A DNA stretch of 64,000 nt from Spirosoma oryzicola (GCF_021233055.1 NZ_CP089538.1:5162501-5226500), one strand, 5' to 3'; shown: positions 1 through 9,937, counted from the stretch's first letter. Notes: a model not told the origin generated them from the sequence alone. Numbers and translations are program-made.

Positions 1-1014
1 TTCTGCTTCAGGCTCTACCGGGCTTTTGAGCTGCTCCATAAGCGCGTTTGTACCGTCGAACCCGGCCGCAATAATGGTTACGCGCAGACTTTCGCCCAGA
101 TTTTTATCCGTAATAGCACCGAATTTAAACATCCGGGCTTCGGCCTGAATTTTCTTGGCAACGTGCTCCGAAATAGCCATTTGCTCTTTCAGCTTCATGG
201 CGTGTTCCTTACTCGACGAAATAGTAAGCAGAATTCGCTTGGCACCCCGAATGTCGTGATCGTTGAGCAAAGGCGAATTAAGTGCCGCTTCAATGGCCTT
301 AACCGCCCGGTCTTCACCACTCGCTTCGGCAGAGCCCATCACCGACTGCCCAGCGCTTTCCAGCACTTTTTTAACGTCGGCAAAGTCAGCGTTGATATCC
401 CCTTGAGTCGTGATGATTTCTGCAATACTCTTTACCGCATTAGCCAGCACATCATCGGCATGCGCGTAAGCATCCGTCCAGGTTAGTTCACTGTATAGCT
501 CCGCAAGCTTATCGTTAAGGACAACGAGAACGGTATCGCAGCTTTTCTTTAGCCTTTCAATCCCTTCTCGTGCCTGTTCTTTCTTATCAGTTCCTTCAAA
601 GTAATAAGGAGCAGTAACAACGGCTACCGTTAGTAGCCCCATTTCCCGCGCCACTTCGGCTACGACCGGAGCCGCACCCGTACCTGTACCGCCACCCATA
701 CCTGCCGTAATGAAAACCATTTTGGTTGGCGGAGCCAGCAGGTTACGGATTTCTTCAATGCTGGCCCGGGCCGCATCTTCACCGGCTTTAGCCTCGGTAC
801 CGGCTCCCAGTCCATCACCCAGTTGTAATTTGGTCGGCACAGGATTACTCATCAGAGCCTGGCGATCCGTATTACAAACGGCGAAGTTTACATCCTTCAT
901 CTCAAGGTTATACATGTGCTTGACCGCATTTCCGCCCATGCCGCCTACGCCCACAACCTTGATTATGGTTGGATTGTCATCTGGTATTTCGAATCTATAG
1001 CCCTGACTCAGCAT
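1..1014 (-). CDS. ftsZ: Cell division GTPase FtsZ (3' end cut by window edge)
   Basis: FtsZ is the tubulin-like GTPase that polymerises into the Z ring at midcell and recruits the divisome. The reading frame is open for 338 codons from the ATG at 1012-1014 to base 1, so the C-terminal tail that binds FtsA lies outside the window. The N-terminal Rossmann segment (VVGVGGMGGNA, about residues 20-30) and the tubulin signature GGGTGTG (residues 107-113) are intact. It is the last visible gene of the murD-ftsZ run, 90 bases after ftsA, and is probably co-transcribed with it. The identification is certain; only the length is unknown. Confidence 0.97.
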   Translation of the reverse strand, partial: MLSQGYRFEIPDDNPTIIKVVGVGGMGGNAVKHMYNLEMKDVNFAVCNTDRQALMSNPVPTKLQLGDGLGAGTEAKAGEDAARASIEEIRNLLAPPTKMVFITAGMGGGTGTGAAPVVAEVAREMGLLTVAVVTAPYYFEGTDKKEQAREGIERLKKSCDTVLVVLNDKLAELYSELTWTDAYAHADDVLANAVKSIAEIITTQGDINADFADVKKVLESAGQSVMGSAEASGEDRAVKAIEAALNSPLLNDHDIRGAKRILLTISSSKEHAMKLKEQMAISEHVAKKIQAEARMFKFGAITDKNLGESLRVTIIAAGFDGTNALMEQLKSPVEPEAE

Positions 1015-1104
1015 CTTATTCGATGGTATCTTTTTGTGTAAATTAACAAAACTGCCTGTATACAATTAAACTGGCTTGTCACCAGTTACCCCTAACCCTT
1101 ACAA

Positions 1105-2502
1105 TTAATACGGATCAGTTTCGCTGCCCCGAATTGGCTGAAGAGCTTCTCTAAGCCAACTTAGTAGCCCTCCTTTCTTGGGTGCTGGAGGAGGTTCCTT
1201 TTCGGGCGTTTTATCACGACCGCTCATTACTGGATTGCCATAAGGCGGTCGGACAGGTGCAGGTGTCTGTTCTTCGATGTATGCCGCCCGAGCCGGGTCG
1301 CTGATAAACGATATACGGTTATCAATGGTTTTGTATCCGGCCCAAACTAAGCCAACGGCAGTAGCATACGCTGGATCGCCCACCAGATCAGCGCGGCCAT
1401 TCGGTTCCAGATGTTCGGGATAACCGACTTTTGCTTCTGTCCCGGTGACACGGCTAAAAATTTGTTCAACACCCGGTACCAGAGCAGTTCCTCCAGTCAG
1501 CACGATACCAGCCAGCAGCTTTCCTTCGTAACCAGCCCGAATAATTTCGGCCTGTACCAGGGCAGCAATCTCCCGTAAGCGATCTTCAATGATGGTGGCT
1601 ACGTTTTTGAGCAAAACGTCTTTGGGTTTCCGATTGCTCAGACCCGGTACAGCCACCACTTCATTGATGTTGTATTCGCCAGGATTAGCATTGCCAAACC
1701 GCTTTTTCAACTGCTCGGCCTGATCAGGCATGATTTTACAACCCGACTGAATATCAGCAGTCAGGCTGTTACCCGCCCAGGGAAATACCGCAACGTGCCG
1801 TAACACACCCCGGTAATAAATTGCCAGTTCGGTAGTTCCTCCGCCAATGTCCACCAGAGCGACACCCGCATCCTTTTCTTCATCGGTTAATACCGCCAGG
1901 CCGGACGCTAGCGGAGACAGCATCATGGTTTCCTGCTGAAGGTTATTCCGCATGATGCATTTGCGAACGTTTCGAGCAGCATTCGCCTGCGCCGTAATCA
2001 ACTGAAAATCAGCACCAAGCTTAACACCATTACGACCAACGGGCTGGTTGACATTTGTTTCGCCGTCAACCACAAAGTCCATTGGTAACACATGAATAAT
2101 CTCTTTATCAGCAGGAATCGATGTCCGATACATATCACTTAACAGGTGATCGATATCCTCCGACTGAATTTCATCGCCCGACGACGAGCGGGTGATGCTA
2201 CCAGTTGATTTAACAGATAAAACGTGCGCCCCGCTAAAGCTTACATTGACCAAATGAATATTCAGGTTCGACTGATTCGACGCTTCGGATACGGCCCGCC
2301 GAATAGCGCTTACCGTATTGTTCACATTCACAACCGACCCTTTTGTTACTCCGTCAGCTAACGGTGTTTCACCTACGCCCAATACTTCGAGCGTTTCCTG
2401 ATCTTTGTTATTACGCACTACACGGCCTGCCACCGCACACACTTTCGTGCTGCCGATGTCCAGACCTACCACAATTTTGTCGCCAATGCTTGTCGTCGTC
2501 AT
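1105..2502 (-). CDS. ftsA: Cell division protein FtsA
   Basis: FtsA is an actin-like ATPase that tethers FtsZ filaments to the inner membrane. The phosphate-1 loop GLDIGSTK lies at residues 13-20, and the second nucleotide motif (VDIGGGTTE) and a later GIVLTGG motif are present. The chosen start, MTTTSIG, gives 465 residues. It overlaps the ftsQ stop codon as ATGA, a sign of translational coupling; the longer frame from 2556 would add 18 unrelated residues inside ftsQ. The C-terminal 60 residues are proline- and charge-rich and end in a hydrophobic/basic stretch (LLSWLREALQPIRG) that could be the membrane-targeting helix, which is inference. Confidence 0.97.
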   Translation of the reverse strand: MTTTSIGDKIVVGLDIGSTKVCAVAGRVVRNNKDQETLEVLGVGETPLADGVTKGSVVNVNNTVSAIRRAVSEASNQSNLNIHLVNVSFSGAHVLSVKSTGSITRSSSGDEIQSEDIDHLLSDMYRTSIPADKEIIHVLPMDFVVDGETNVNQPVGRNGVKLGADFQLITAQANAARNVRKCIMRNNLQQETMMLSPLASGLAVLTDEEKDAGVALVDIGGGTTELAIYYRGVLRHVAVFPWAGNSLTADIQSGCKIMPDQAEQLKKRFGNANPGEYNINEVVAVPGLSNRKPKDVLLKNVATIIEDRLREIAALVQAEIIRAGYEGKLLAGIVLTGGTALVPGVEQIFSRVTGTEAKVGYPEHLEPNGRADLVGDPAYATAVGLVWAGYKTIDNRISFISDPARAAYIEEQTPAPVRPPYGNPVMSGRDKTPEKEPPPAPKKGGLLSWLREALQPIRGSETDPY

Positions 2503-3272
2503 TCGCACACGATTTGATTTCGATATTGAACGTTCACCCGGCTGTATCGGTCCCAACCTTTGGCGGGTAGAACGTCTGTATAAAACAATTTCAATTTCTT
2601 AAACTTGGCCTCCAGATCGGTCGGTGTTCCCAATTCAATCTGGTGGTTGCCCATCTGCGGCCACATCCTCACCTCACCCTGCCCATCCACAGAAACTTCC
2701 GTGATTTGAGCACGCCAGAACGGATCATCGCGAATCCGTTTAAGCAATTCTAGCAGTGGCCGGTTTCGTTCACTCGCCAGTGAACGATTTTTGACAAAAT
2801 AATCGCCGGTCAATACAGGTACACGCGCCGAATAGTTCATCGAAATCGGGAAAAACCGTCCTTCTTCGCTTACGTATTGGCCCGCAACCGTCTGTACACC
2901 ATCACCTGAAACAATCAACCGGGCTAACGGTCGAGGCTGCTCGACTGTGACGAGTAGGTCACCTGTCAGGTCACGAGAAATCTGACAGCTGTTTACTAAT
3001 CCGTGTCGGCGCAGCCGTTCTTCCAACTGGTGAAAATTCAGCTCCTTATACACTTTACCGATTACCGGGTCAGCTCCTTCGTTTGTCAGATAGCCAGTAA
3101 CGTCCTTCCTGGTAAGAAATGAGTGTCCGTCGATCTGATCAATATGTATAACGACGGCTTGTACTCGTTTCTGCCTATGCTTAATCTCGGTAAAGGCGAT
3201 TAGGCTAAGTAGCACTAAAAGTCCACCAATTGCGAATAATCGCTTCTTGATTGATTTAAAGGTAGAAAACAT
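2499..3272 (-). CDS. ftsQ: Cell division protein FtsQ/DivIB
   Basis: Bitopic division protein of 257 residues that links early and late divisome components. One membrane helix is seen at about residues 13-28 after a short basic cytoplasmic tail (KSIKKR). A POTRA-like region follows (residues 38-110, including an SFLTRKDVTGYL stretch) and then the FtsQ beta domain. Sequence conservation is low, as usual for this family. The call rests on topology, length and position between murC and ftsA, the standard dcw order. The stop codon overlaps the ftsA start by four bases, and the gene follows murC by 37 bases. Confidence 0.9.
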   Translation of the reverse strand: MFSTFKSIKKRLFAIGGLLVLLSLIAFTEIKHRQKRVQAVVIHIDQIDGHSFLTRKDVTGYLTNEGADPVIGKVYKELNFHQLEERLRRHGLVNSCQISRDLTGDLLVTVEQPRPLARLIVSGDGVQTVAGQYVSEEGRFFPISMNYSARVPVLTGDYFVKNRSLASERNRPLLELLKRIRDDPFWRAQITEVSVDGQGEVRMWPQMGNHQIELGTPTDLEAKFKKLKLFYTDVLPAKGWDRYSRVNVQYRNQIVCE

Positions 3273-3309
3273 CTGTGTATAAGCTAAGTCGTTATCCAGA
3301 TATTTTTAT

Positions 3310-4695
3310 CTATTGGTCTTTTAGGACCTCTTTCAAGTACGGTAACATTTGATCTATATCACCGGCACCTATGGTTACAAGCAACGTAGATTTCATCTCT
3401 CGCACAACGTCTACTAGTTCCGCTTTGGTACTTTGCCGTTTGCTTTTAGCTTGAATATTGCTAAAAATCAATTCAGAGGACACGCCCTCAATTGGCAATT
3501 CGCGCGCTGGGTAAATATCCAGCAAGATCACATGATCGGCCAGTGACAAACTTTCTGCGAAACCTTCCGCAAAATCGCGGGTGCGGCTGTACAGGTGCGG
3601 CTGAAAAATAGCCGTCAATTCACGATCGGGGTATAATGCTTTGACCGACGATAAAAATGCGCTGACCTCTGCGGGGTGATGCGCATAGTCGTCGATCAGC
3701 ACGGCTTGATCCGTTTTAAGAATGTATTCAAACCGACGACGGACTCCCTGGTACGTATTCAGCGCAGCGCGGATCGCGTCGGCAGATACGCCTAGCTTTA
3801 AGGCCACGGCACTAGCTGCTACAGCGTTTTCTACGTTATGAAATCCCGGTACGATCAGTTGAATATCGGTGATGGTGCCATTTGGATGCGCTAGATCAAA
3901 CACAAATGCTGCGTTTTCGATCCTTAGATTCTGGCTGTGGTAATCACCTTCCTGAAGGGAATACTCCTGAACCGTTGCTTTTGTTTTGCCGGCCAGTGAT
4001 AATCCTTTTTTCATGAACAGGGTACCGTCTGGCTCAATCTGGCTAACGAATAAGCCAAATGATTCAAGAACAGCCTCATGGGCGCCGTAAATATCAAGGT
4101 GGTCGGCGTCCGTTGAGGTCACAATGGCCAGATGGGGAAAAAGCGTCAGGAACGAACGATCAAACTCATCGGCTTCGACCACGCACACCACCGAACGAAG
4201 ATCGTCGGCGGGTTCGTTAAGCAGAAAATTAGTACCGTAATTATTGGTAATACCGCCCAAGAAAGCCGCACAGTTGACACCCGAATGACGTAGAATATGC
4301 GCCACCATCGACGATGTTGTTGTTTTCCCATGCGTTCCAGCCACGCCAATGGTTTTCATCTGACCGGCCAAAAGTCCCAGCACCTGCGAACGTTTTTGCA
4401 GCGTGAATCCACTTTCCGTCAGATAAACATACTCCTGATGCGTTTTAGGAACGGCAGGCGTGTAGATGACCAGCGTCTCCGCTGGGTTTTGGCGAAAAGC
4501 GACCGGAATCTGCTCAACGTCTTCCAGAAAATGAATACTGATTCCTTCGGTTTGTAGGGCCGATGTCAGCGCAGTAGGCGTTTTATCGTAACCGGCGACT
4601 TCGTAACCGTTCACGCGAAACCAGCGCGCTAACGCGCTCATCCCAATGCCTCCAATACCGAGGAAATAAATGTATTTAAATTGATCTAAAGTCAT
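3310..4695 (-). CDS. murC: UDP-N-acetylmuramate--L-alanine ligase MurC
   Basis: Cytoplasmic ATP-dependent ligase that adds L-alanine to UDP-MurNAc, the first amino acid of the peptidoglycan stem. The 461 residues show the N-terminal Rossmann loop GIGGIGMS (13-20), the Mur-ligase ATP loop GTHGKTTTS (120-128) and the later DDYAHHPAEV motif typical of MurC. The length is usual for the family. It sits between murG and ftsQ with gaps of about 40 bases, consistent with one dcw transcript. Confidence 0.97.
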   Translation of the reverse strand: MTLDQFKYIYFLGIGGIGMSALARWFRVNGYEVAGYDKTPTALTSALQTEGISIHFLEDVEQIPVAFRQNPAETLVIYTPAVPKTHQEYVYLTESGFTLQKRSQVLGLLAGQMKTIGVAGTHGKTTTSSMVAHILRHSGVNCAAFLGGITNNYGTNFLLNEPADDLRSVVCVVEADEFDRSFLTLFPHLAIVTSTDADHLDIYGAHEAVLESFGLFVSQIEPDGTLFMKKGLSLAGKTKATVQEYSLQEGDYHSQNLRIENAAFVFDLAHPNGTITDIQLIVPGFHNVENAVAASAVALKLGVSADAIRAALNTYQGVRRRFEYILKTDQAVLIDDYAHHPAEVSAFLSSVKALYPDRELTAIFQPHLYSRTRDFAEGFAESLSLADHVILLDIYPARELPIEGVSSELIFSNIQAKSKRQSTKAELVDVVREMKSTLLVTIGAGDIDQMLPYLKEVLKDQ

Positions 4696-4738
4696 ACGTT
4701 ATGGTCTGGTCCAGACCGGTGCCGGTTCTTGTTCGTAT

Positions 4739-5851
4739 TTATCGAGCCACCTTTTTACTTGACCCCGTGAGATGAATTACTTCCTGGGCAATGTCGCGGG
4801 CAGCATTAGGCTTTGCCAGCGTTTTGATAGCTTCGCTTAATTGTTGGCGCTGAGCCGAATCGTCCAGCAAACTCAGGGCCGCCGTTACGAGTTCTTCACG
4901 AGCGGTACGGTCATTGACCAGCAAAGCCGCTTTACGCTCGACCAGGCTCATCGCGTTTTTCGTCTGGTGATCTTCGGCAGCGGTCGGCAAAGGTACCAAA
5001 ATGGCGGGTCTACCCACTAAACAAAGTTCGGAAACGGACAAGGCACCCGCTCTGGAGACGACGGCATTGGCTACCGCATAGGCTTTATCCATCTCGTAAA
5101 TGAAATCGTACGCCTTGATTAAAGGCGACCCAACCGAGGCAACAGCGGCTCTGGCCCGTTCAATAAAAGCGGGACCCGTTTGCCAGACGACCTGCACACC
5201 CGCATCGACAAAGCGTTGAAGACCAGACTCCAGGCTTTCGTTCAGGGTTCTGGCTCCCTGGCTGCCGCCAATCACCAGCAGGGTCGGTCGGCCCGGCTCC
5301 AATCCGAACAGGTTTCGTCCGGCATCGACTTGCGTATCGGCAAACTGAATATCGCTACGAACTGGATTGCCGGTTAATTTAATTTTATCTGCCGGAAAAA
5401 AAGCCTCCATTCCCGGATAGGCCACACAGATGCGTTTCGCCCACCGCGCTAAGGCCTTATTGGTTATACCAGCGTACGAATTCTGTTCCTGGATGAGCGT
5501 GGGAATCCCTTTCATCGACGCAGCCAGCAGCAACGGCCCACTCGCGTAACCACCGACGCCAACAGCTGCATCGGGTTGGAAGTCGCGTACAATCTGCTGC
5601 GCCCGCAGAAAGCTCCGGCCCAATTTGAACGGGAAAGCCAGATTAGCGAGCGTCAGTTCTCGCTTGATGCCGACAACCGGTAACCCCACGATCTGGTAAC
5701 CAGCCCGCGGTACTTTTTCCATTTCCATTTTGCCCTCTGCTCCCACGAACAAAATTTCGGTAGCTGGATCGATGGTTTTCAATTCATTAGCAATCGCGAT
5801 AGCCGGATAGATATGACCGCCGGTTCCGCCCCCGCTGATAATTATTCTCAT
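4739..5851 (-). CDS. murG: UDP-GlcNAc:lipid I N-acetylglucosaminyltransferase MurG
   Basis: Membrane-associated GT-B glycosyltransferase that converts lipid I to lipid II on the inner face of the membrane. The N-terminal glycine-rich loop GGGTGGHIYP (residues 7-16), the QEQNSYAG motif (121-128) and the second loop GGSQGA (195-200) are all present. The start at MRIIISGG gives 370 residues and puts the first loop at its usual place; the longer frame adds 14 residues that do not fit the family. It follows ftsW by 74 bases, the normal dcw order. Confidence 0.96.
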   Translation of the reverse strand: MRIIISGGGTGGHIYPAIAIANELKTIDPATEILFVGAEGKMEMEKVPRAGYQIVGLPVVGIKRELTLANLAFPFKLGRSFLRAQQIVRDFQPDAAVGVGGYASGPLLLAASMKGIPTLIQEQNSYAGITNKALARWAKRICVAYPGMEAFFPADKIKLTGNPVRSDIQFADTQVDAGRNLFGLEPGRPTLLVIGGSQGARTLNESLESGLQRFVDAGVQVVWQTGPAFIERARAAVASVGSPLIKAYDFIYEMDKAYAVANAVVSRAGALSVSELCLVGRPAILVPLPTAAEDHQTKNAMSLVERKAALLVNDRTAREELVTAALSLLDDSAQRQQLSEAIKTLAKPNAARDIAQEVIHLTGSSKKVAR

Positions 5852-5925
5852 AGTGTTCAGTTTGCGGTTTACAGCTAGCGGATACAAGCTCATGGCTGTC
5901 TATCACGCTATACCAAACCGAATAC

Positions 5926-7047
5926 CTAAATTTTACTCTCGTCGGCTTCGTCCCGGCTGACGCTCAGCACAATACCAATGGCTAATCCCGTGAAGATCAA
6001 TGAGGTCCCCCCCATGCTAAGAAGTGGCAGCGGTTGCCCCGTAACCGGAGCTAACCCAATGGCTACGCAAATACTGGCAAATGCCTGGAAGACAATGCTA
6101 AAGGTTAATCCAGCGGACAGAAGCCCGCCAAACGGTCGTGTTGTTTTTTGTATAGCCTTGATCCCTCGCCAAAGAAACCAGATGTAAGCCAACACGACCG
6201 GAATACCACCCAGCAACAAACCGTATTCTTCAACAATGATCGCGTAAATAAAGTCGGAGAATGGGTTCGGCAGGGTGTTTCGCTGGTGACTGTTACCGGG
6301 TCCCTGCCCCGTCAAACCACCATTAGCAAGCGCGATGTACGACTGCTCAACCTGATAGACGACAGATTCGGAGTCCATAAAATTTTTGATCCGGTTGGTA
6401 GCCGTACCAAATCGCTGGCCCAGGTATAATCCAATACCGCCAAAGACAATACAGGCGCTCACCATGATTGCCAGATACCGAACCGGTACCCGACCAATAT
6501 ACATCAACAGAAAACAGGTCGCACCCAACAGCAAAGCAGTTGAGGTATTCGACAGGACAATCAGCGAACAGATAAGCGCGATCCAGAAGATCATGTTGAT
6601 CAATACGCTGGGGTCGCTCATGAACCGTTGCCGCTTAGCCAACATAGCCGCCAAGCTCGAAATAAGCGCTAGTTTGGCTAAGTCAGACGGTTGAAAGGTC
6701 TGATTGATAATCGGAATCGTAACCCAGCGTGATGCGTCGTTCAAGGTCGACCCCTTAAAAAAAGCCCACAGCAGCAGGGGGATGGACAGCCATAAACCAA
6801 ACTTTGCCAATCGGGCGTAGTAGATGTAGTTGATGCGATGGGCAAAATAAGTACACACCAGACCCAGCATCAGCAGTGATCCATGCTTGAGCAAGAAAAT
6901 CTCGGTGTTGCCGTCTAACTCCCGAAACGCTTTTGTACCGGTTGCACTATATACGACCAGTACGCTCATGATCGATAAATACAACACAATCCACCAGATT
7001 TGGCGGTCGCCTTTAAGATGCGTACGAATCCAGTCGCGAAGGGCCAT
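5926..7047 (-). CDS. ftsW: Lipid II polymerase / division protein FtsW (SEDS family)
   Basis: Polytopic SEDS-family glycosyltransferase that polymerises lipid II at the septum together with the class B penicillin-binding protein FtsI. The 373 residues are mostly hydrophobic, with about ten membrane helices predicted by eye. Typical elements are visible: a QPSDLAKLALI stretch near residue 120, EEYGLLGG-like EEYGLLLGGIP, and the C-terminal PLLSMGGTSL. RodA is the alternative, but the place between murD and murG makes FtsW the better call. Confidence 0.95.
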   Translation of the reverse strand: MALRDWIRTHLKGDRQIWWIVLYLSIMSVLVVYSATGTKAFRELDGNTEIFLLKHGSLLMLGLVCTYFAHRINYIYYARLAKFGLWLSIPLLLWAFFKGSTLNDASRWVTIPIINQTFQPSDLAKLALISSLAAMLAKRQRFMSDPSVLINMIFWIALICSLIVLSNTSTALLLGATCFLLMYIGRVPVRYLAIMVSACIVFGGIGLYLGQRFGTATNRIKNFMDSESVVYQVEQSYIALANGGLTGQGPGNSHQRNTLPNPFSDFIYAIIVEEYGLLLGGIPVVLAYIWFLWRGIKAIQKTTRPFGGLLSAGLTFSIVFQAFASICVAIGLAPVTGQPLPLLSMGGTSLIFTGLAIGIVLSVSRDEADESKI

Positions 7048-7104
7048 GATTGTAAAAAGATAGTATGTAGACGATACGGTTGCTAAATTTTACTATGGCC
7101 TGTG

Positions 7105-8457
7105 CTAGACCTCATCGATTAATTTTTGAACGGCAGCTTTAAACTGATTCCCCCGGTCTTCGTAGTTCTTAAACAAATCGAAACTAGCGCAGGCGGGCGA
7201 CAACAGTACCGCATCTCCCGGCTGTGCCCATTCAAGTCCTTTCGCCACAGCGTCCGTAATCTGCTGCGTTTCGTAGATGGCGGGTATCTTGTTACCGAAG
7301 TAATTTATGAGTTTCTGATTGTCAATGCCTAAGCAAATCAACGCTTTTACTTTCCGGCTTACCACTTCGTCCAGCTGGCTGTAATCGTTCCCCTTATCCT
7401 GACCGCCCGCAATCCAGATTGTTGGTGCTTCCATGCTCGATAATGCATAAAATACCGAGTCTACATTGGTTGCTTTTGAGTCATTGATAAACTGAACGTC
7501 GTTTATCGTTCCGGCTGGTTCGAGCCGGTGCGCGGCATTCTGGAACGTTTTCAATCCTTCGGTGATCGATTCGTTGTCAATACCCACCGCTTTGGCCGCC
7601 AGTACAGCCGCCAACGTATTGATAGCGTTGTGTGGTCCCCGGAGCGTGGTATCGGTCATTGCCATCTGGAACGATGAATCGCCCAATGTTGCGGTTAGCT
7701 GCCCATTCTGAAAGAACCCACCTGGACTGGGTGTTGCTTGCAGCGAAATCGGCAGCTTATTTACCGATGGATTACGCTTCGCCAGTTCATCGAGGATAGG
7801 TTGACTTTCCTCAAAGTAAATGAACGTATCACTGGGCTGGGCGTTCTGTAAAATCCGGAATTTTGAATCGATGTAATTCTGAAAGTTGTAGCCGTACCGG
7901 TCCAGGTGATCAGGTGTAATATTAAGCAATACCATCACATCGAGATGGGTATCGACCATATCATCCAGCTGGAAACTACTCAACTCTAACACGTAGTAGT
8001 CAAACGAACCGTCGATCACCTGAGCGGCAAAACTATCGCCTACGTTGCCCGCCAGTCCGACATTTAGCCCCGCTTTTTTCAGCAAATGATAGATTAGCAG
8101 CGTCGTTGTCGTTTTTCCATTGCTGCCTGTGATTCCGATCAGCTTGGCGTTCGTGTAACGAGCAGCAAACTCAATCTCCGAAATAACCGGTGTACCTTGT
8201 GCTTTCAGCTTTTGCACCAGCGGCACCGTTGCCGGAATGCCGGGGCTTTTCACGACTTCTACAGCGTCAAGAATCTTTTCTTCGGTATGTTCTCCTTCTT
8301 CAAACGGAATACCAGCGGCTCGCAGCGTAGCCCGGTAGCTTTCTTTCAAAGAGCCCTTATCCGACAAAAAAACGTCAAACCCTTTTGCTTGGGCTAATAA
8401 GGCCGCCCCTACTCCGCTTTCTCCTCCGCCAAGAACCGCTATTTTCTTTGCTACCAT
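7105..8457 (-). CDS. murD: UDP-N-acetylmuramoyl-L-alanine--D-glutamate ligase MurD
   Basis: Cytoplasmic ligase that adds D-glutamate to UDP-MurNAc-L-Ala. The 450 residues carry an N-terminal nucleotide-fold start (IAVLGGGESGVG), the Mur ATP loop GSNGKTTTT (111-119), the central NDSKATN motif and a C-terminal LLSPACASFDLF motif characteristic of MurD. It is the first gene of the second dcw segment. Upstream lies a terminator for mscL, so murD-ftsZ must start from its own promoter in 8458-8495, or by read-through; no clear box was found there. Confidence 0.97.
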   Translation of the reverse strand: MVAKKIAVLGGGESGVGAALLAQAKGFDVFLSDKGSLKESYRATLRAAGIPFEEGEHTEEKILDAVEVVKSPGIPATVPLVQKLKAQGTPVISEIEFAARYTNAKLIGITGSNGKTTTTLLIYHLLKKAGLNVGLAGNVGDSFAAQVIDGSFDYYVLELSSFQLDDMVDTHLDVMVLLNITPDHLDRYGYNFQNYIDSKFRILQNAQPSDTFIYFEESQPILDELAKRNPSVNKLPISLQATPSPGGFFQNGQLTATLGDSSFQMAMTDTTLRGPHNAINTLAAVLAAKAVGIDNESITEGLKTFQNAAHRLEPAGTINDVQFINDSKATNVDSVFYALSSMEAPTIWIAGGQDKGNDYSQLDEVVSRKVKALICLGIDNQKLINYFGNKIPAIYETQQITDAVAKGLEWAQPGDAVLLSPACASFDLFKNYEDRGNQFKAAVQKLIDEV

Positions 8458-8495
8458 AATGAATTAAACAAGTAGCAAAATAACGCATAAATGAA

Positions 8496-8522
8496 GAAGC
8501 CCCGGTTACGCACCGGGGCTTT
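8496..8522 (-). terminator. Terminator after mscL
   Basis: A 10-bp perfect stem (AAGCCCCGGT with ACCGGGGCTT, loop of 5) lies at 8497-8521 between the mscL stop and the murD start. On the minus strand it is followed by a CTTCTTCATT stretch, moderately U-rich. Confidence 0.75.
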
Positions 8523-8543
8523 TCCTGTATTTTTCGATTGTAA

Positions 8544-8876
8544 TTACGGTTTAGAGCCAAGTGAACTCGAAAGACGGGCACGGTTGGCTAGCTTGACGAT
8601 TAGAAAAACAACCCAGGCGATAATCAGAAACTGAATGGCTACGTTCAGGAAGTTTCCGTAACGGATTGCCACTTCAGGCGTTGTCCCAACGGCTTCTTTC
8701 AACACTATCTTCATCTGGCTAAAGTCAATACCCCCAATGACTAAACCTAGTATCGGATTGATTATATCCTCTACTAATGACGTGGTAATTTTTCCAAAAG
8801 CCGCGCCAATGATAATACCAACGGCCAGATCTAGTACATTCCCTTGCGCAATGAATGCTCGAAACTCGCTCAGCAT
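8544..8876 (-). CDS. mscL: Large-conductance mechanosensitive channel MscL
   Basis: MscL is a pentameric emergency valve that opens on membrane tension after osmotic downshock. The 110 residues show the N-terminal amphipathic start and the conserved first helix (GNVLDLAVGIIIGAAFGKI), a short periplasmic loop and a second helix (FLIIAWVVFLIVKL). It is shorter than many homologues because the periplasmic loop and C-terminal bundle are reduced. It is followed by a terminator and lies 65 bases from the DUF3078 gene. An MscS-type channel is encoded 1.1 kb upstream. Confidence 0.95.
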   Translation of the reverse strand: MLSEFRAFIAQGNVLDLAVGIIIGAAFGKITTSLVEDIINPILGLVIGGIDFSQMKIVLKEAVGTTPEVAIRYGNFLNVAIQFLIIAWVVFLIVKLANRARLSSSLGSKP

Positions 8877-8941
8877 AAGACGGTTATTTTAGTTCTGAAA
8901 TAGTCATTAACGCTGTCAAACTATATAATCCTTATTTCAAA

Positions 8942-9937
8942 TCAAAATCGTCCCGGTAACGGATCGGTCGATTTAAGTGGATCTCTTTTCTGCCGAAATG
9001 AACTGATGTTGTACACTAACCCAATGGCCAATGTCTGCTGTATTTGAAGCGATGAACTGAAATCTTTGTTGTACAAAGCAATCAGGCCAAAGGTTGTGTT
9101 TAGATAGCGACTTACTTTAGCGGTCAGGAGGAGGTCGAGCCGGTGGTTGACATTCCTCAAATTCTCATAAACGGTAAACAGTTGATACCGGGCGTTCAGC
9201 GCTATGTTCTGGGTCAAGTTTCGGTTTATAACTGTTTGTAACTGAAAGGCCAGCCACTCTGTCCGCATCTTTCGACCGGGTTGAACACCATAAGCCACTT
9301 GGGTAGGATCGGCAACAAACGTACCATCCGATAACTCGCGCACCCGTACCGCGTCGTCGGACACGAATGTAAAGCGGGGAGCAACGGGGCTCATCCGAAG
9401 CGAAAACCAGTCATTTGGCCGATAAGCCACCCCTACACCAAAGGTGAGCTGGGCGGGCGCAAAGAAATTCGACACCTTCAGCCGGGGCTGATCGGCGGGG
9501 AGCTTATCGTACCGGTAACCAGGGGCAAAAAAGGTGTTGAACGTCCCGGAGACAAATAAATCCCATTTGGGAGCAATCTTGCGGCCCAGTACCGAAATCA
9601 AAATAAGCTGATCAGCAGCCTTGCGCGTAGTACCGACCTGCGTGACATAGCCCAACTGAAGATCAGCGGTGTTGTCCCATGACATTTTTTCTTTTTCGTA
9701 GAAGGCACGCGCTGCGACAACAGCTCCTAACGATACGGAATTGACGCCCCCCCCTGACCAGTTGCTAAACGATGCCTGGTTGAAGTTGATACCGCCACTA
9801 AACGATTTTTGCCAGTACGAGGTGTCGGGCTTCACCGCGACGGTATCTTTAAAATTAGTGGTGATTCGGGTAGAATCTTGTCCAAAGGCATGGGCCAAGC
9901 TCAGCCAGCATACGGTGGTGTACAGTAATTTTTTCAT
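8942..9937 (-). CDS. DUF3078 family outer-membrane protein
   Basis: Protein of 331 residues with an N-terminal signal peptide (cleavage likely after AHAFG) and a long series of alternating hydrophobic/aromatic strands that suggest an outer-membrane beta barrel. The early segment with WQKSFSGGINFNQASFSNWS and GGGVNS is what I recognise as the DUF3078 family of Bacteroidota. The molecular function is unknown. It lies between two mechanosensitive channel genes on the same strand, which may hint at an envelope-stress role, but that is inference from context only. Confidence 0.85.
   Translation of the reverse strand: MKKLLYTTVCWLSLAHAFGQDSTRITTNFKDTVAVKPDTSYWQKSFSGGINFNQASFSNWSGGGVNSVSLGAVVAARAFYEKEKMSWDNTADLQLGYVTQVGTTRKAADQLILISVLGRKIAPKWDLFVSGTFNTFFAPGYRYDKLPADQPRLKVSNFFAPAQLTFGVGVAYRPNDWFSLRMSPVAPRFTFVSDDAVRVRELSDGTFVADPTQVAYGVQPGRKMRTEWLAFQLQTVINRNLTQNIALNARYQLFTVYENLRNVNHRLDLLLTAKVSRYLNTTFGLIALYNKDFSSSLQIQQTLAIGLVYNISSFRQKRDPLKSTDPLPGRF

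Noticed and set aside
1069..1088. Small hairpin between ftsA and ftsZ (AACTGG/CCAGTT)
   Set aside because: Six pairs and a 7-base loop are within chance expectation and no U-tract follows.
2503..2556. Longer ftsA start
   Set aside because: The extra 18 residues lie inside ftsQ and are not family-like; the ATGA overlap marks the real start.
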